In this document: in pieces, positions 1-8,222 of the stretch
How positions within the stretch are numbered: position 1 is the stretch's first letter
How the letters are laid out: every line of letters begins with the position of its first letter
NCBI GenBank assembly: GCA_964424335.1
Contig: CAYRIY010000039.1
Span: 1 to 27,901, forward strand
DNA length: 27,901 nt
Reading direction: 5' to 3'
DNA from: CAYRIY01 sp964424335
GTDB lineage: Bacteria > Bacillota > Limnochordia > DTU080 > RSA5
Translations under genes and position numbers: made by a program
Notes under the pieces: model-generated
The model's input: only the letters and a program-made list of their open reading frames with translations
Databases searched by the model: none
What the model was told of the DNA's origin: nothing

Positions 1-64
1 GCTGGCCCTAGTGGGCGGCAAGTGAGGACGGCAGCCAATCGGTTATTCAGAGGAGAACGAAGAA

Positions 65-631
65 ATGAGTGCCATTCACTCAACGACCATCGTGGCGGTA
101 TGGCGAGACGGCACGGGCGCCGTGGCAGGAGACGGCCAGGTGACGCTTGGAGAAGCCACCGTGATCAAACACGGAGCTCGCAAGGTGCGACGGCTCAAGG
201 AAGGAAAGGTCTTGGCCGGTTTTGCGGGATCCTCTGCGGATGCGTTTACGCTCTTTGAAAAGTTTGAAGACCAGCTTGACGCTTACCACGGCAATCTGAC
301 AAGGGCCGCCGTCGAACTTGCGAAGGAGTGGAGGCAAGACCGAATGCTACGGCGCCTCGAAGCCCTCCTCGTCGTATTGGACAAGACGGGCCTGTTGGTG
401 ATCTCCGGCACGGGCGATGTGATCGAGCCCGATGACCACATCGTCGCAATCGGATCGGGCGGGCCCTTTGCGATGGCGGCCGCCAAGGCGCTTGCGAGGA
501 ATACCGACCTTTCGCCGCCTGAAATTGCGCGCGAAGCGCTCTTGATCGCTTCTGAAATCTGCGTTTATACGAATGACCGTGTCACGGTCGAGACGCTTGG
601 CGCTTTCAACGGGGGTCAAGATCAAACATGA
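65..631 (+). CDS. hslV: HslV/ClpQ (CodW) proteasome-like peptidase subunit
   Basis: This is the peptidase subunit of the ATP-dependent HslVU (CodWX) protease, a cytoplasmic double-hexameric N-terminal nucleophile hydrolase. The 188-residue protein shows GDGQVT at 22-27, the conserved lysine region GARKVRR at 37-43, GFAGSSADA at 52-60 and a C-terminal ASEICVYTND block. The N-terminus reads MSAIHSTTI, so like B. subtilis CodW it has a short extension before the TTI that begins the mature E. coli enzyme, and Ser2 rather than Thr may be the nucleophile; that assignment is inference from the CodW work. The ATG is preceded by GAGGAGAA at good spacing. The stop overlaps the hslU start (ATGA), so the two are translationally coupled. 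Confidence 0.97.
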   Translation: MSAIHSTTIVAVWRDGTGAVAGDGQVTLGEATVIKHGARKVRRLKEGKVLAGFAGSSADAFTLFEKFEDQLDAYHGNLTRAAVELAKEWRQDRMLRRLEALLVVLDKTGLLVISGTGDVIEPDDHIVAIGSGGPFAMAAAKALARNTDLSPPEIAREALLIASEICVYTNDRVTVETLGAFNGGQDQT

Positions 632-2037
632 GCGCAGCAAATGACGGACCCATTTCGATGACTCCCAGGGAGATCGTCGCAGAACTCGACAAGTTCATCA
701 TCGGCCAGTCCAAGGCCAAACGGGCGGTCGCGATCGCCCTTAGAAACCGATTTCGGCGCAGGCGCCTCAAGCTCGAACTGCAGGACGAGGTAGCGCCGAA
801 GAACATCCTCATGATCGGGCCCACCGGCGTCGGCAAGACGGAGATTGCCAGGCGGCTCGCGAAGCTTGCGCGGGCGCCGTTCATCAAGGTGGAGGCGACG
901 AAGTTCACCGAGGTCGGCTACGTCGGGCGCGACGTCGAATCGATGATCCGCGACCTTGTCGAGACGTCGATCCACATGGTCAAGAGTGAGCGCATTGCTG
1001 AGGTGCAAGATAAGGCCGCGGCGCTGGCAGAAGCCCGGCTACTCGATTACCTCGCTCCGGTTCGTGGGAAGGAGCGGCCTTTCAACCCGTTTGGCGCTCT
1101 GCTAGGCATGGGACAGGGGATCCAGTCGGAGGACGACGAGCACGAGGAGGACGACATCGCCGCCCGCAGGGAGGCCATTCGTCGTCGCTTGGCAAGTGGC
1201 GAGATGGAGGACGTGATCGTCGAGATCGAAGTCGACCAAAGCGCGCCCCAGATGCTCGAAGTCTTCTCAGGCGCCGGCGTTGAGGAGATGGGCGTCAACC
1301 TCCAGGATCTCTTTGGCAATCTCATTCCAAAGCGGAAAAAGAAGCGGAAAGTGACGGTGGCGGAGGCCCGTAAGATCCTTGCTCAAGAAGAAGCGCAAAA
1401 GTTGATCGACATGGACGAGGCGACGGCCGTAGCGATCGAAAAGGCTGAACAAGACGGGATCATCTTCCTTGACGAACTCGATAAAATTGCCGGGCGCGAG
1501 GGCGGTTTCGGTCCGGACGTCTCGCGGGAAGGCGTTCAACGTGACATCCTCCCGATCGTCGAAGGATCGACCGTCATGACCAAATACGGCCCCGTTAGGA
1601 CGGATCACATCCTGTTCATCGCTGCCGGGGCGTTCCACGTCTCAAAGCCGAGCGACTTAATACCCGAACTGCAGGGCAGATTCCCAATTCGAGTCGAGCT
1701 CGAAAGTCTGTCCCGTGACGATTTCAGGAGGATTTTGACCGAGCCGAAGAACGCCTTGTTGATGCAGTACGCAAAACTGCTCGAAACCGAAAACGTCCAG
1801 CTCGAGTTTACGGAAGACGGGATCGATGAAGTGGCGCGCATCGCTCAGGAGGTCAACGATGAGACCGAGAACATTGGAGCCCGAAGGTTGCATACGATCG
1901 TCGAGCGGCTCCTCGAAGATATCTCCTTCTCGGCGCCTGAGCGGGCCGGCGAGCGGGTCGTCATCGATCGCACCTACGTGCGGGAGAAGTTGGCGGATGT
2001 CGCGTCGGACACCGACCTCAGCCGCTATATTCTTTAG
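628..2037 (+). CDS. hslU: HslU/ClpY (CodX) AAA+ unfoldase
   Basis: This is the ATPase partner of HslV. It unfolds substrates and feeds them into the HslV chamber in the cytoplasm. In 469 residues it has Walker A GPTGVGKT at 64-71, a charged intermediate domain at roughly 110-240 containing an acidic stretch, Walker B IIFLDE at 278-283, an arginine-containing GRFPIRVEL segment, a sensor-2 GARRLHT segment, and the C-terminal DLSRYIL tail, which in this family docks into HslV. The length is normal. The start overlaps the hslV stop by four bases. In B. subtilis the next gene would be codY; here a 177-base spacer leads straight to flgB. Confidence 0.97.
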   Translation: MSAANDGPISMTPREIVAELDKFIIGQSKAKRAVAIALRNRFRRRRLKLELQDEVAPKNILMIGPTGVGKTEIARRLAKLARAPFIKVEATKFTEVGYVGRDVESMIRDLVETSIHMVKSERIAEVQDKAAALAEARLLDYLAPVRGKERPFNPFGALLGMGQGIQSEDDEHEEDDIAARREAIRRRLASGEMEDVIVEIEVDQSAPQMLEVFSGAGVEEMGVNLQDLFGNLIPKRKKKRKVTVAEARKILAQEEAQKLIDMDEATAVAIEKAEQDGIIFLDELDKIAGREGGFGPDVSREGVQRDILPIVEGSTVMTKYGPVRTDHILFIAAGAFHVSKPSDLIPELQGRFPIRVELESLSRDDFRRILTEPKNALLMQYAKLLETENVQLEFTEDGIDEVARIAQEVNDETENIGARRLHTIVERLLEDISFSAPERAGERVVIDRTYVREKLADVASDTDLSRYIL

Positions 2038-2107
2038 GGGCGCGGCCCTGGGCGAGCTTTCCGACATTTCATAGACTCCTGCTTGGATGAGATTAGGAAT
2101 ATATGGT

Positions 2108-2128
2108 ACCAGGGAGGAATCTCCTGGT
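2108..2128 (+). other. Hairpin in the flgB leader, upstream of the terminator-like stem
   Basis: ACCA plus GGAG pairs with CTCC plus TGGT around a GAAT loop, giving an eight-base-pair stem with one bulged G. It is followed by TTATTCTAG, not a clean T-run, so it is not itself a convincing terminator. It sits 17 bases before the stem at 2145 and could be part of the same regulatory leader; that is inference. Confidence 0.4.
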
Positions 2129-2144
2129 TATTCTAGAAAAAATT

Positions 2145-2185
2145 ACCCTCAGGCCCGCAAACGGTGGCCGGGGGTTTTTCATTTT
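2145..2185 (+). terminator. Intrinsic terminator or attenuator between hslU and flgB
   Basis: ACCCTC (2145-2150) pairs with GGGGGT (2170-2175) and GGCC (2152-2155) with GGCC (2166-2169) around a CGCAAACGGT loop, followed by TTTTCATTTT. This is a good Rho-independent terminator shape. Only about 30 bases separate it from the flgB start, too little for a conventional promoter downstream of it. It therefore either ends hslVU transcription incompletely or acts as an attenuator in the flgB leader. Confidence 0.65.
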
Positions 2186-2214
2186 CCGAGTTAGACATTG
2201 CATGAGGTGGAGCC

Positions 2215-2643
2215 ATGGCCATGATTGGGCTATTTGGGCTTACTGATCGACTTTTGCACCGATCGCTCGATGGACTTGCGATGCGTCAGCGGGTGACGGC
2301 CCACAACATCGCAAACGTCGACACGCCCGGATATAAGCGGTATCGCCTCGATTTTGAGTCGACCCTCAAAGCGGCCGTGTCCAATGGATCGAGCCCCAAG
2401 ATCGCAGGTAGGACAACCCATCCTCGCCACATCCCGATCAATTTACACGGCGACCTGCTCGAGCGGCCGTTTGATTTGACGCGGTCGACCGACACCGCGA
2501 TGCGAAACGACGGCAACAACGTCGATATCGAAGCAGAAATGGCGCAGATCACAAAGGATCAGGTGCTCTACAACGCTTTGGCCGACGTGGCGCGCCGACG
2601 ATACGCCTTGCTGCGAGACGCTGTTACGGAGGGAAGATCGTAA
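2215..2643 (+). CDS. flgB: Flagellar basal-body rod protein FlgB
   Basis: FlgB is a proximal rod subunit exported by the flagellar type III system. The 142-residue protein has the N-terminal rod/hook motif NIANVDTPGYK at 31-41 and a C-terminal amphipathic segment around NNVDIEAEMAQI that packs in the D0 coiled coil. The length is normal. The RBS AGGTGG at 2205-2210 is four bases before the ATG at 2215 and ten before an in-frame ATG at 2221, so either start is possible. It is the first gene of the flagellar run. Confidence 0.96.
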   Translation: MAMIGLFGLTDRLLHRSLDGLAMRQRVTAHNIANVDTPGYKRYRLDFESTLKAAVSNGSSPKIAGRTTHPRHIPINLHGDLLERPFDLTRSTDTAMRNDGNNVDIEAEMAQITKDQVLYNALADVARRRYALLRDAVTEGRS

Positions 2644-2646
2644 TCA

Positions 2647-3060
2647 GTGATGCTATTTCATTCCTTCGACATCAGCGCCTCGGGGCTGACCGCCCAGAGG
2701 CTGCGCATGGATACGATTGCAAACAACCTGGCAAACGTCAATACGACGCGCACTGAGCGCGGCGGCCCCTACCGAAGGCAGATGCCCGTTTTTCAGGCCC
2801 GGGACAGCTTTGCGCAAACGGTTGCGGGTCTGGGCGGGGTTCGTGTAATCCAGATCGCTGAAGACACCGATCCTCCGCGTCTTGTCTACGATCCGGCCCA
2901 CCCGGACGCTGATGTCAATGGATACGTCCATATGCCCAACGTCAATGTCGTCACAGAAATGGTCGACATGATCAGCGCAAGCCGTGCCTACGAAGCCAAT
3001 ATCGCCGCGATGAACGCCGCTAAATCCATGGCAATGAAAGCGCTCGAAATCGGACGTTGA
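2647..3060 (+). CDS. flgC: Flagellar basal-body rod protein FlgC
   Basis: FlgC is the second proximal rod subunit. It carries the rod motif NNLANVNTTRT at 26-36 and the conserved C-terminal block VTEMVDMISASRAYEAN, which forms the second half of the D0 helix pair. The 137-residue length is typical. A GTG at 2647 is directly followed by an ATG at 2650; the RBS GGAGGG at 2628-2633 fits the GTG slightly better. It starts three bases after the flgB stop. Confidence 0.96.
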   Translation: MMLFHSFDISASGLTAQRLRMDTIANNLANVNTTRTERGGPYRRQMPVFQARDSFAQTVAGLGGVRVIQIAEDTDPPRLVYDPAHPDADVNGYVHMPNVNVVTEMVDMISASRAYEANIAAMNAAKSMAMKALEIGR

Positions 3061-3105
3061 TCCGGCATATCTCGATCGTTTACTTAAGGGGGCGCGTGTC
3101 CACCG

Positions 3106-3399
3106 ATGATCGCCCGAGTACAGTTACAGCCGTCTCAAGCTATAGGAGCGCGTGCGCTCGAGCATACAAATCACTCGTCTTTAAGCTTTAAGGAGATGTT
3201 GTCCGCTGCCTTGAGCGAGGTGAACGCCGCCCAGCTCGAGGCAGAGGCCGCGACCGTCTCCCTCGCCTTGGGGGAGGTCCACGACGTGCATCAGGTGACG
3301 CTTGCCATGGAAAAGGCAGATTTAATGTTGCAGCTCACCATCCGCATCCGCAATAAGGCGATTGAGGCTTACCAAGAGATCAGCCGGATGCAGATTTAG
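3106..3399 (+). CDS. fliE: Flagellar hook-basal body protein FliE
   Basis: FliE joins the MS ring to the rod. The 97-residue protein has the family's SFKEML helix near residue 27 and the strongly conserved C-terminal helix containing EKADLMLQLTIRIRNK and ending in ISRMQI. Its length matches the family (about 100 residues). The ATG lies after an AAGGGGG ribosome site about 15 bases upstream, which is rather long spacing. It falls between flgC and fliF as in most Firmicutes. Confidence 0.94.
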   Translation: MIARVQLQPSQAIGARALEHTNHSSLSFKEMLSAALSEVNAAQLEAEAATVSLALGEVHDVHQVTLAMEKADLMLQLTIRIRNKAIEAYQEISRMQI

Positions 3400-3469
3400 C
3401 GGCCACGACACTCCGGGATCTTAGGAGTGAGCGCCCTCGTTTTGATTTGATTATTTACTCGGGCAAGGT

Positions 3470-5047
3470 GTGACCATCGCGATGAACGAACGGCTTGCGC
3501 AAACAGTAAGCCAAATCCAGGCAATGTGGCAGGGCATGTCCGCAAAACGCCGCCTCTTGCTCGCCGGCTCGGCAGGGGTGGTTTTTCTCCTTTTACTACT
3601 TCTTGCAATCAGGTTACCCGCAGACAACAACCACGAGGTTCTCTTCAGTGGACTGGGCGCGGCTGATGCGGCCGAGGTACTCGCTCGACTCGACGACTCA
3701 GGCATTCCGTGGCGGCTCGTTAGCGGAGCCGACGGATCGGCGTCCATACTGGTGCCAAGGAACTTGGTGTATCGTACTCGCATCGACCTCGCGGCCGCGG
3801 GAGTTCCCAGGCAGGGGTCGATCGGATTTGAGATTTTCGATGAGACCCAGCTCGGCATGACTGATGACGTGCGCCGGATCAACCTGCGCAGGGCGCTTAA
3901 CGGCGAGCTCGAGAGGACCATTCGCTCATTGGACGTCGTCCAAGACGCGCGCGTGCAGGTGGCGCTCCCGCAAGAGCGTCTCTTCATCTCGCAGCAACAA
4001 CGTCCCACGGCGGCGGTCATGGTCTCCGTACGCCCGGGCGCCCGACTATCGGCCGAGCAAGTTACCGCCATCCAGCGACTGGTCGGCGCTACCGTGGAAG
4101 GGCTCGACCCGGCCGACGTTTTTGTGGTCGACAATCGGGGAACTCCCCTTTCAGATCAATTGAGCGGATTGTCGGCCGCTTCCGGAACTACGACGCTGGA
4201 GCAGCGCATCCTGATTCAACACGCCGTGAGCGCCGAGTACACGCGCCAGGTGCGATCGATGCTCGAAGGTCCTTTTGGGGTGGGCCGCGTGGAGGCGATG
4301 GTCAACGTCGAGCTCGATTTCGACCGGGCAGAAGAGATTATCCGCGCGTTCGAGGCGCCAAACGGAGACCGCGGCATCGTCCGCAGTCAACAGAGCTTCG
4401 AGGAGACGTTCGAGGGGGCGGGAAGCCCGCCGGGCGGCGTGCCGGGAGTTGAGAGCAACATTCCCGGATTTCCATCCGTTGCAGCGCCGGCGGGGGATTC
4501 TGAGTACACGCGATTTGAAGAAATCGTCAACTACGAGATCAACGAGACTGAGAGGCGGCGTGAAATTCCCCCGGGGGCCGTCAAGAGGGTCTCCGTTGCC
4601 GTTCTCATCGACGGTGAGCTATCCGACGATATGAAGCGGTCGGTAGCAAGCACGATCTCTTCCGCGCTCGGACTGAGCCCAAGTCGAGGGGATCAGGTAC
4701 ACGTCGACTCGTTTCCTTTCGTATCGAGCCAACACCTGATGCCGTCTGAAGTCGCCGACGAGGAGATCTGGGGGATACCGCCGGAGTACGCGCTCCTCGC
4801 AGCCGGACTTTTGGCAGCGCTAGCGGTCTTGTACATCGTCGCGCGCCGGCGCCGCCGACTGGGCGAGCGCCAAGGGATCGACATCATGGTGGGCGACGAT
4901 ATCGATGAGGGAGAGGACCAGATCGATCTAAGGCACACACCTGAGGAGCAGCGCAGACGACAGTTGAGAAATACGCTTGTTTCGGTCGCCAAGGAAAAGC
5001 CCGAAGACGTGGCCCACCTACTCAGGACCTGGCTTACCGATGATTGA
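3470..5047 (+). CDS. fliF: Flagellar MS-ring protein FliF
   Basis: FliF forms the membrane ring on which the motor and export gate assemble. The 525-residue protein has a first membrane segment at about 29-47, a large extracytoplasmic part with the ring-building motifs (for example VQVALPQERLF), a Gly/Pro-rich linker near 320-345, a second membrane segment at about 440-459 followed by a run of arginines, and the C-terminal FliG-binding segment ending AHLLRTWLTDD. Length is normal. The GTG at 3470 overlaps its own AAGGTG site; an in-frame ATG at 3482 has better spacing and may be the true start. Confidence 0.96.
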   Translation: MTIAMNERLAQTVSQIQAMWQGMSAKRRLLLAGSAGVVFLLLLLLAIRLPADNNHEVLFSGLGAADAAEVLARLDDSGIPWRLVSGADGSASILVPRNLVYRTRIDLAAAGVPRQGSIGFEIFDETQLGMTDDVRRINLRRALNGELERTIRSLDVVQDARVQVALPQERLFISQQQRPTAAVMVSVRPGARLSAEQVTAIQRLVGATVEGLDPADVFVVDNRGTPLSDQLSGLSAASGTTTLEQRILIQHAVSAEYTRQVRSMLEGPFGVGRVEAMVNVELDFDRAEEIIRAFEAPNGDRGIVRSQQSFEETFEGAGSPPGGVPGVESNIPGFPSVAAPAGDSEYTRFEEIVNYEINETERRREIPPGAVKRVSVAVLIDGELSDDMKRSVASTISSALGLSPSRGDQVHVDSFPFVSSQHLMPSEVADEEIWGIPPEYALLAAGLLAALAVLYIVARRRRRLGERQGIDIMVGDDIDEGEDQIDLRHTPEEQRRRQLRNTLVSVAKEKPEDVAHLLRTWLTDD

Positions 5048-5076
5048 CGTGCGGTGGATGGAAGTGGTGAGTCTAG

Positions 5077-6090
5077 GTGTCCGATGAAGAACTCGAACTG
5101 AGCAGCCGCCAAAAGGCTGCAATACTCATGGTTGCGCTCGGACCGGATGTCTCCGGTCCGATATTCAAACACCTTTCCGAAGACGAGATCGATCAGTTGA
5201 CGCTCGAAATCGCAAACTTGCAGCGGGTGGACGCACAGACGAAAGACCGCGTGATCGAAGAGTTCCACCAACTCGTGCTCGCTCACGAGTACATAAGCGA
5301 AGGCGGGATCGAGTATGCGAAGGAACTGCTCCAGTCCGGCCTCGGCGCGGAAAAGGCAAACAACATCATAGCGAGGCTGACGGCCTCACTGCAGGTCCGC
5401 CCTTTTGATTTCGCCAGAAAGACAGATCCGGCGCAACTGCTCAATTTCATCCAGAACGAACACCCGCAGACGATCGCTCTCATATTGGCGTATCTTCACG
5501 CAGATCAAGCGGGACACATCCTGTCGGCCCTTCCGCCTCAGCAGCAAGTCGAGGTGGCAAGGCGCCTTGCGACGCTCGACCGCACGACACCCGAAGTGCT
5601 CGAGGAGATCGAGTCGACGCTCGAACGGCGGCTTTCCTCCTTTGTTACCGATGACTTTACTGCCGCCGGCGGCATCGAAGTCGCCGTCGATATTTTGAAC
5701 CGAGTCGACCGCTCGACGGAAAGGACCATCATGGAGAGCCTCGAAGAAGAGGATCCCGAGCTTGCCGAAGAGATCAAGAAGCGCATGTTTGTCTTTGAGG
5801 ACATCACGTTGCTCAGCGATCGAGATATTCAATTGATCGTGCGCGAAGTGAGCAGCGACGAGTGGGCCCTCGCGCTCAAGACTGCCAGCGACGAAGTATC
5901 GGAGCGCGTGTTTCGGAACATGTCAAAGCGTGCCGCGGAGATGCTCAAAGAGGAGATGGATTACCTCGGTCCCGTACGCCTGCGCGACGTCGAAGATGCC
6001 CAACAAAAGATCGTGAGCATTATCCGCCACCTCGAGGAATCAGGTGACATCGTCGTGGTCCGAGGAGGGGAGGAAGAGATCGTTGTCTAG
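5077..6090 (+). CDS. fliG: Flagellar motor switch protein FliG
   Basis: FliG is the C-ring torque-generating protein that contacts FliF, FliM and the MotA stator. The 337 residues comprise an N domain, a middle domain with the conserved EHPQ motif at 128-131, and a C-terminal torque domain containing RMFVFEDI, FRNMSKRAAEML and LGPVRLRDVE, with the usual charged helix. The GTG start is preceded by GGAAGTGGTGAG. It begins 30 bases after the fliF stop. Nothing unusual was seen. Confidence 0.97.
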   Translation: MSDEELELSSRQKAAILMVALGPDVSGPIFKHLSEDEIDQLTLEIANLQRVDAQTKDRVIEEFHQLVLAHEYISEGGIEYAKELLQSGLGAEKANNIIARLTASLQVRPFDFARKTDPAQLLNFIQNEHPQTIALILAYLHADQAGHILSALPPQQQVEVARRLATLDRTTPEVLEEIESTLERRLSSFVTDDFTAAGGIEVAVDILNRVDRSTERTIMESLEEEDPELAEEIKKRMFVFEDITLLSDRDIQLIVREVSSDEWALALKTASDEVSERVFRNMSKRAAEMLKEEMDYLGPVRLRDVEDAQQKIVSIIRHLEESGDIVVVRGGEEEIVV

Positions 6091-6880
6091 GGTGATCAAG
6101 TCGGGCGAGCTCACTCACGCGCTCGACCCGTTCGACGCAGTGGAATTGATTGCTAAATCCGACGATCACGGATTGCCCCGAGGCGATGGGACCTCGCGTT
6201 CGACCATCGCGCAAGCGATCGCCCACCGCAGCCTCCTGATGAAACTCGTCAAAGAAGAGTTGGCGGATTTGATCGCCCGAGTCGAGCATGCGGCCGACGA
6301 GCGATTGGAACAGGTGGAGCTTGAAAAAGCTCGGCTTGACGAGTACGTCGAATTCGCACGGCTCGAAGGCATGAGTCAAGGGCGCGAGGAAGGATATCGC
6401 GCCGGATACGAGGAGGGCCAAAGGGCCGCGCTCCAGGAGTGCCAGGATCTCTTACGTTCTGCAAGAGCCGCGCTCGAAGAGGCAAATGCGATCAAAGAGC
6501 GCGCCTATGACGAGGCAAAAGACGATCTCCTCATGCTCGCCGTCTCCGTTGCGCACCGTCTTGTGCCGGTTGCAATGGACCTTAGCGGAGCGGCGAGCGC
6601 GATCTTGCGCGAAATAATTCAAAAAGCCGAAGGGGCGGCATATGCTCGGGTGCGCGTCCCAAGCAACGCCGCGGACGAGCTCGCTGCGTTGGACGAAGCT
6701 TCACTGTGCGTTCCCGAGGGCCTTCGGATCGAGTTCATCCCCGATTCCACATTGGAGCCGGGGGATGTCGTAGTCGAGACAGATTGGGGCCTCATCGACG
6801 GGCGCATGCGAACGCGCTGGGAGCGTATCATTCGGGGACTCGATCTCACGGGGGCGGATGTTGATGAATCCACACCCTAG
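6083..6880 (+). CDS. fliH: Flagellar assembly protein FliH
   Basis: FliH regulates the FliI export ATPase and anchors it to the C-ring. I choose the TTG at 6083 because GGGGAGGA lies nine bases upstream and the resulting start, SRVIKSG, matches Firmicute FliH N-termini; a GTG at 6044 is in frame but buried in fliG without a site. The 265-residue product has a long charged, coiled region with the family's Gly-containing repeats (EGMSQGREEGYRAGYEEG) at about 90-115 and a C-terminal E-stalk-like domain with VVETDWGLIDGR. It overlaps the fliG stop by eight bases and fliI by about 20. Confidence 0.93.
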   Translation: MSRVIKSGELTHALDPFDAVELIAKSDDHGLPRGDGTSRSTIAQAIAHRSLLMKLVKEELADLIARVEHAADERLEQVELEKARLDEYVEFARLEGMSQGREEGYRAGYEEGQRAALQECQDLLRSARAALEEANAIKERAYDEAKDDLLMLAVSVAHRLVPVAMDLSGAASAILREIIQKAEGAAYARVRVPSNAADELAALDEASLCVPEGLRIEFIPDSTLEPGDVVVETDWGLIDGRMRTRWERIIRGLDLTGADVDESTP

Positions 6881-8222
6881 CGGGCTTGGCATCTCCCAGT
6901 ACGTCGACATCGTAAACATGGTCGACGAGACACCCCGCGTCGGACGGGTAAGCCGAATCGTGGGGCTTGGTGTCGAGGCGCGTGGACCTAGGGCGGAAGT
7001 GGGCGAACTGGTCGAGATCGTCCCGCCCCGAAGGGAGCCGCTCCTATCCGAAGTCGTCGGTTTCCACGACGAACGTCTCTTTTTGATGCCATTCGGAGAG
7101 TTGGCGGGCGTGAGTCCAGGCGATCCGGTCGTTTCGGTGGGACACGGACTTACGGTTGGCGTTGGCATGGAACTGCTCGGGCGAACGCTTGACGGCCTTG
7201 GCCGGCCGTTCGACGGCCGGCCGCTCAAGACGCGCGTCAGGCGCCCAGTCGACCGCACTCCTCCTCACCCACTGGAGCGTTCACCGATCAGCGAGCCGCT
7301 CCACCTTGGCGTCCGGGCGATCGATGCGCTCCTGACGTGTGGGAAAGGCCAACGACTTGGCATTTTCGCAGGAAGCGGCGTCGGAAAGAGCACGTTGCTT
7401 GGGATGCTCGCACGCGGTGGGGCGGCCGACGTGAATGTGATCGCGCTCATCGGGGAGCGGGGGCGCGAGGTACGAGAGTTTCTCGAACGGGATTTGGGCC
7501 GTGACGGACTTGCACGCTCCGTGGTTGTGGTCGCTACCTCCGACCAACCGGCCATGCTCCGGATCAAGGGAGCGTTCGTCGCGACGGCGATCGCGGAGTA
7601 CTTCCGCGACGAAGGACTCGACGTGCTTCTCATGATGGACAGCGTCACTCGATTTGCCGCGGCTCAGCGAGAGGTCGGGCTCGCCGCAGGCGAACCGCCG
7701 GCTACGAAAGGGTATCCGCCTTCCGTATTCGCCCTGTTGCCAAAGCTCCTCGAAAGGGCGGGCAACAGCGGCAACGGCTCCATCACAGGGCTCTACACGG
7801 TGCTGGTCGACGGCGACGATCTCGCGGACCCGATCAGCGACACTGCACGGGGGATTTTGGACGGGCACATCGTGCTCTCCCGCGCGCTCGCGGAGCAAGG
7901 TCACTTTCCAGCAATTGACGTGCTGCAAAGCGTGAGCAGGGCCATGTTGCACATCGTCTCCCCACAGCAGGCAGATGCCGCGACCGAGTTGCGCTCGCTT
8001 CTGGCTGCCTATCGCGAGGCGGAAGACCTCATCAATATCGGGGCGTACGTCGCCGGAAACAATCCAACCGTCGATAGGGCCATCGCTTTGCGCGGCGCAA
8101 TACTACGATTCTTGCGGCAATCCGTGCGCGAGGCGACCCCGTTTGACGCGACGATCGAATCGCTCGTGCAGTTCTCCGCGAGTGAGCAGTCAGAAGGCGA
8201 AGCGGAAAATGGCGCGGTTTAG
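6858..8222 (+). CDS. fliI: Flagellar export ATPase FliI
   Basis: FliI is the F1-beta-like ATPase of the flagellar type III export apparatus. It has the N-terminal beta-barrel, Walker A AGSGVGKST at 171-179, the Walker B strand ending at Asp261 (LLMMDSVTRF), the GEPPATKGYPPSVF signature and a C-terminal helical domain. The 454-residue length is typical. ATGs occur at 6858 and 6864; the GGGGCGG at 6851-6857 spaces better to 6864, so the protein may be two residues shorter. The stop overlaps the start of fliJ. Confidence 0.97.
   Translation: MLMNPHPSGLGISQYVDIVNMVDETPRVGRVSRIVGLGVEARGPRAEVGELVEIVPPRREPLLSEVVGFHDERLFLMPFGELAGVSPGDPVVSVGHGLTVGVGMELLGRTLDGLGRPFDGRPLKTRVRRPVDRTPPHPLERSPISEPLHLGVRAIDALLTCGKGQRLGIFAGSGVGKSTLLGMLARGGAADVNVIALIGERGREVREFLERDLGRDGLARSVVVVATSDQPAMLRIKGAFVATAIAEYFRDEGLDVLLMMDSVTRFAAAQREVGLAAGEPPATKGYPPSVFALLPKLLERAGNSGNGSITGLYTVLVDGDDLADPISDTARGILDGHIVLSRALAEQGHFPAIDVLQSVSRAMLHIVSPQQADAATELRSLLAAYREAEDLINIGAYVAGNNPTVDRAIALRGAILRFLRQSVREATPFDATIESLVQFSASEQSEGEAENGAV

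Noticed and set aside
2..25. Seven sense codons (LALVGGK) and a TGA at the left edge could be the end of an upstream gene such as xerC or trmFO.
   Set aside because: Too short to identify and does not resemble the C-termini I would expect for either.
2083..2107. TTGGAT and TATGGT as a sigma-A promoter for flgB.
   Set aside because: The spacing is only 13 bases; no other acceptable pair was found in the spacer.
2129..2145. TTCTAGAA within an A/T-rich stretch resembles a CodY box.
   Set aside because: The consensus has one base between TTC and GAA, here there are two, and the outer AATT arms do not match.
2108..2185. Possible cyclic-di-GMP-I riboswitch in the flgB leader because of GCAAACGG.
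   Set aside because: The conserved GGGCAAACC, GGACGCAAAGCC and receptor-loop segments are not present; only a generic hairpin and terminator can be supported.
6044..6082. Upstream in-frame GTG start for fliH.
   Set aside because: It lies inside fliG without a ribosome site, whereas the TTG at 6083 has a strong one and gives the expected N-terminus.
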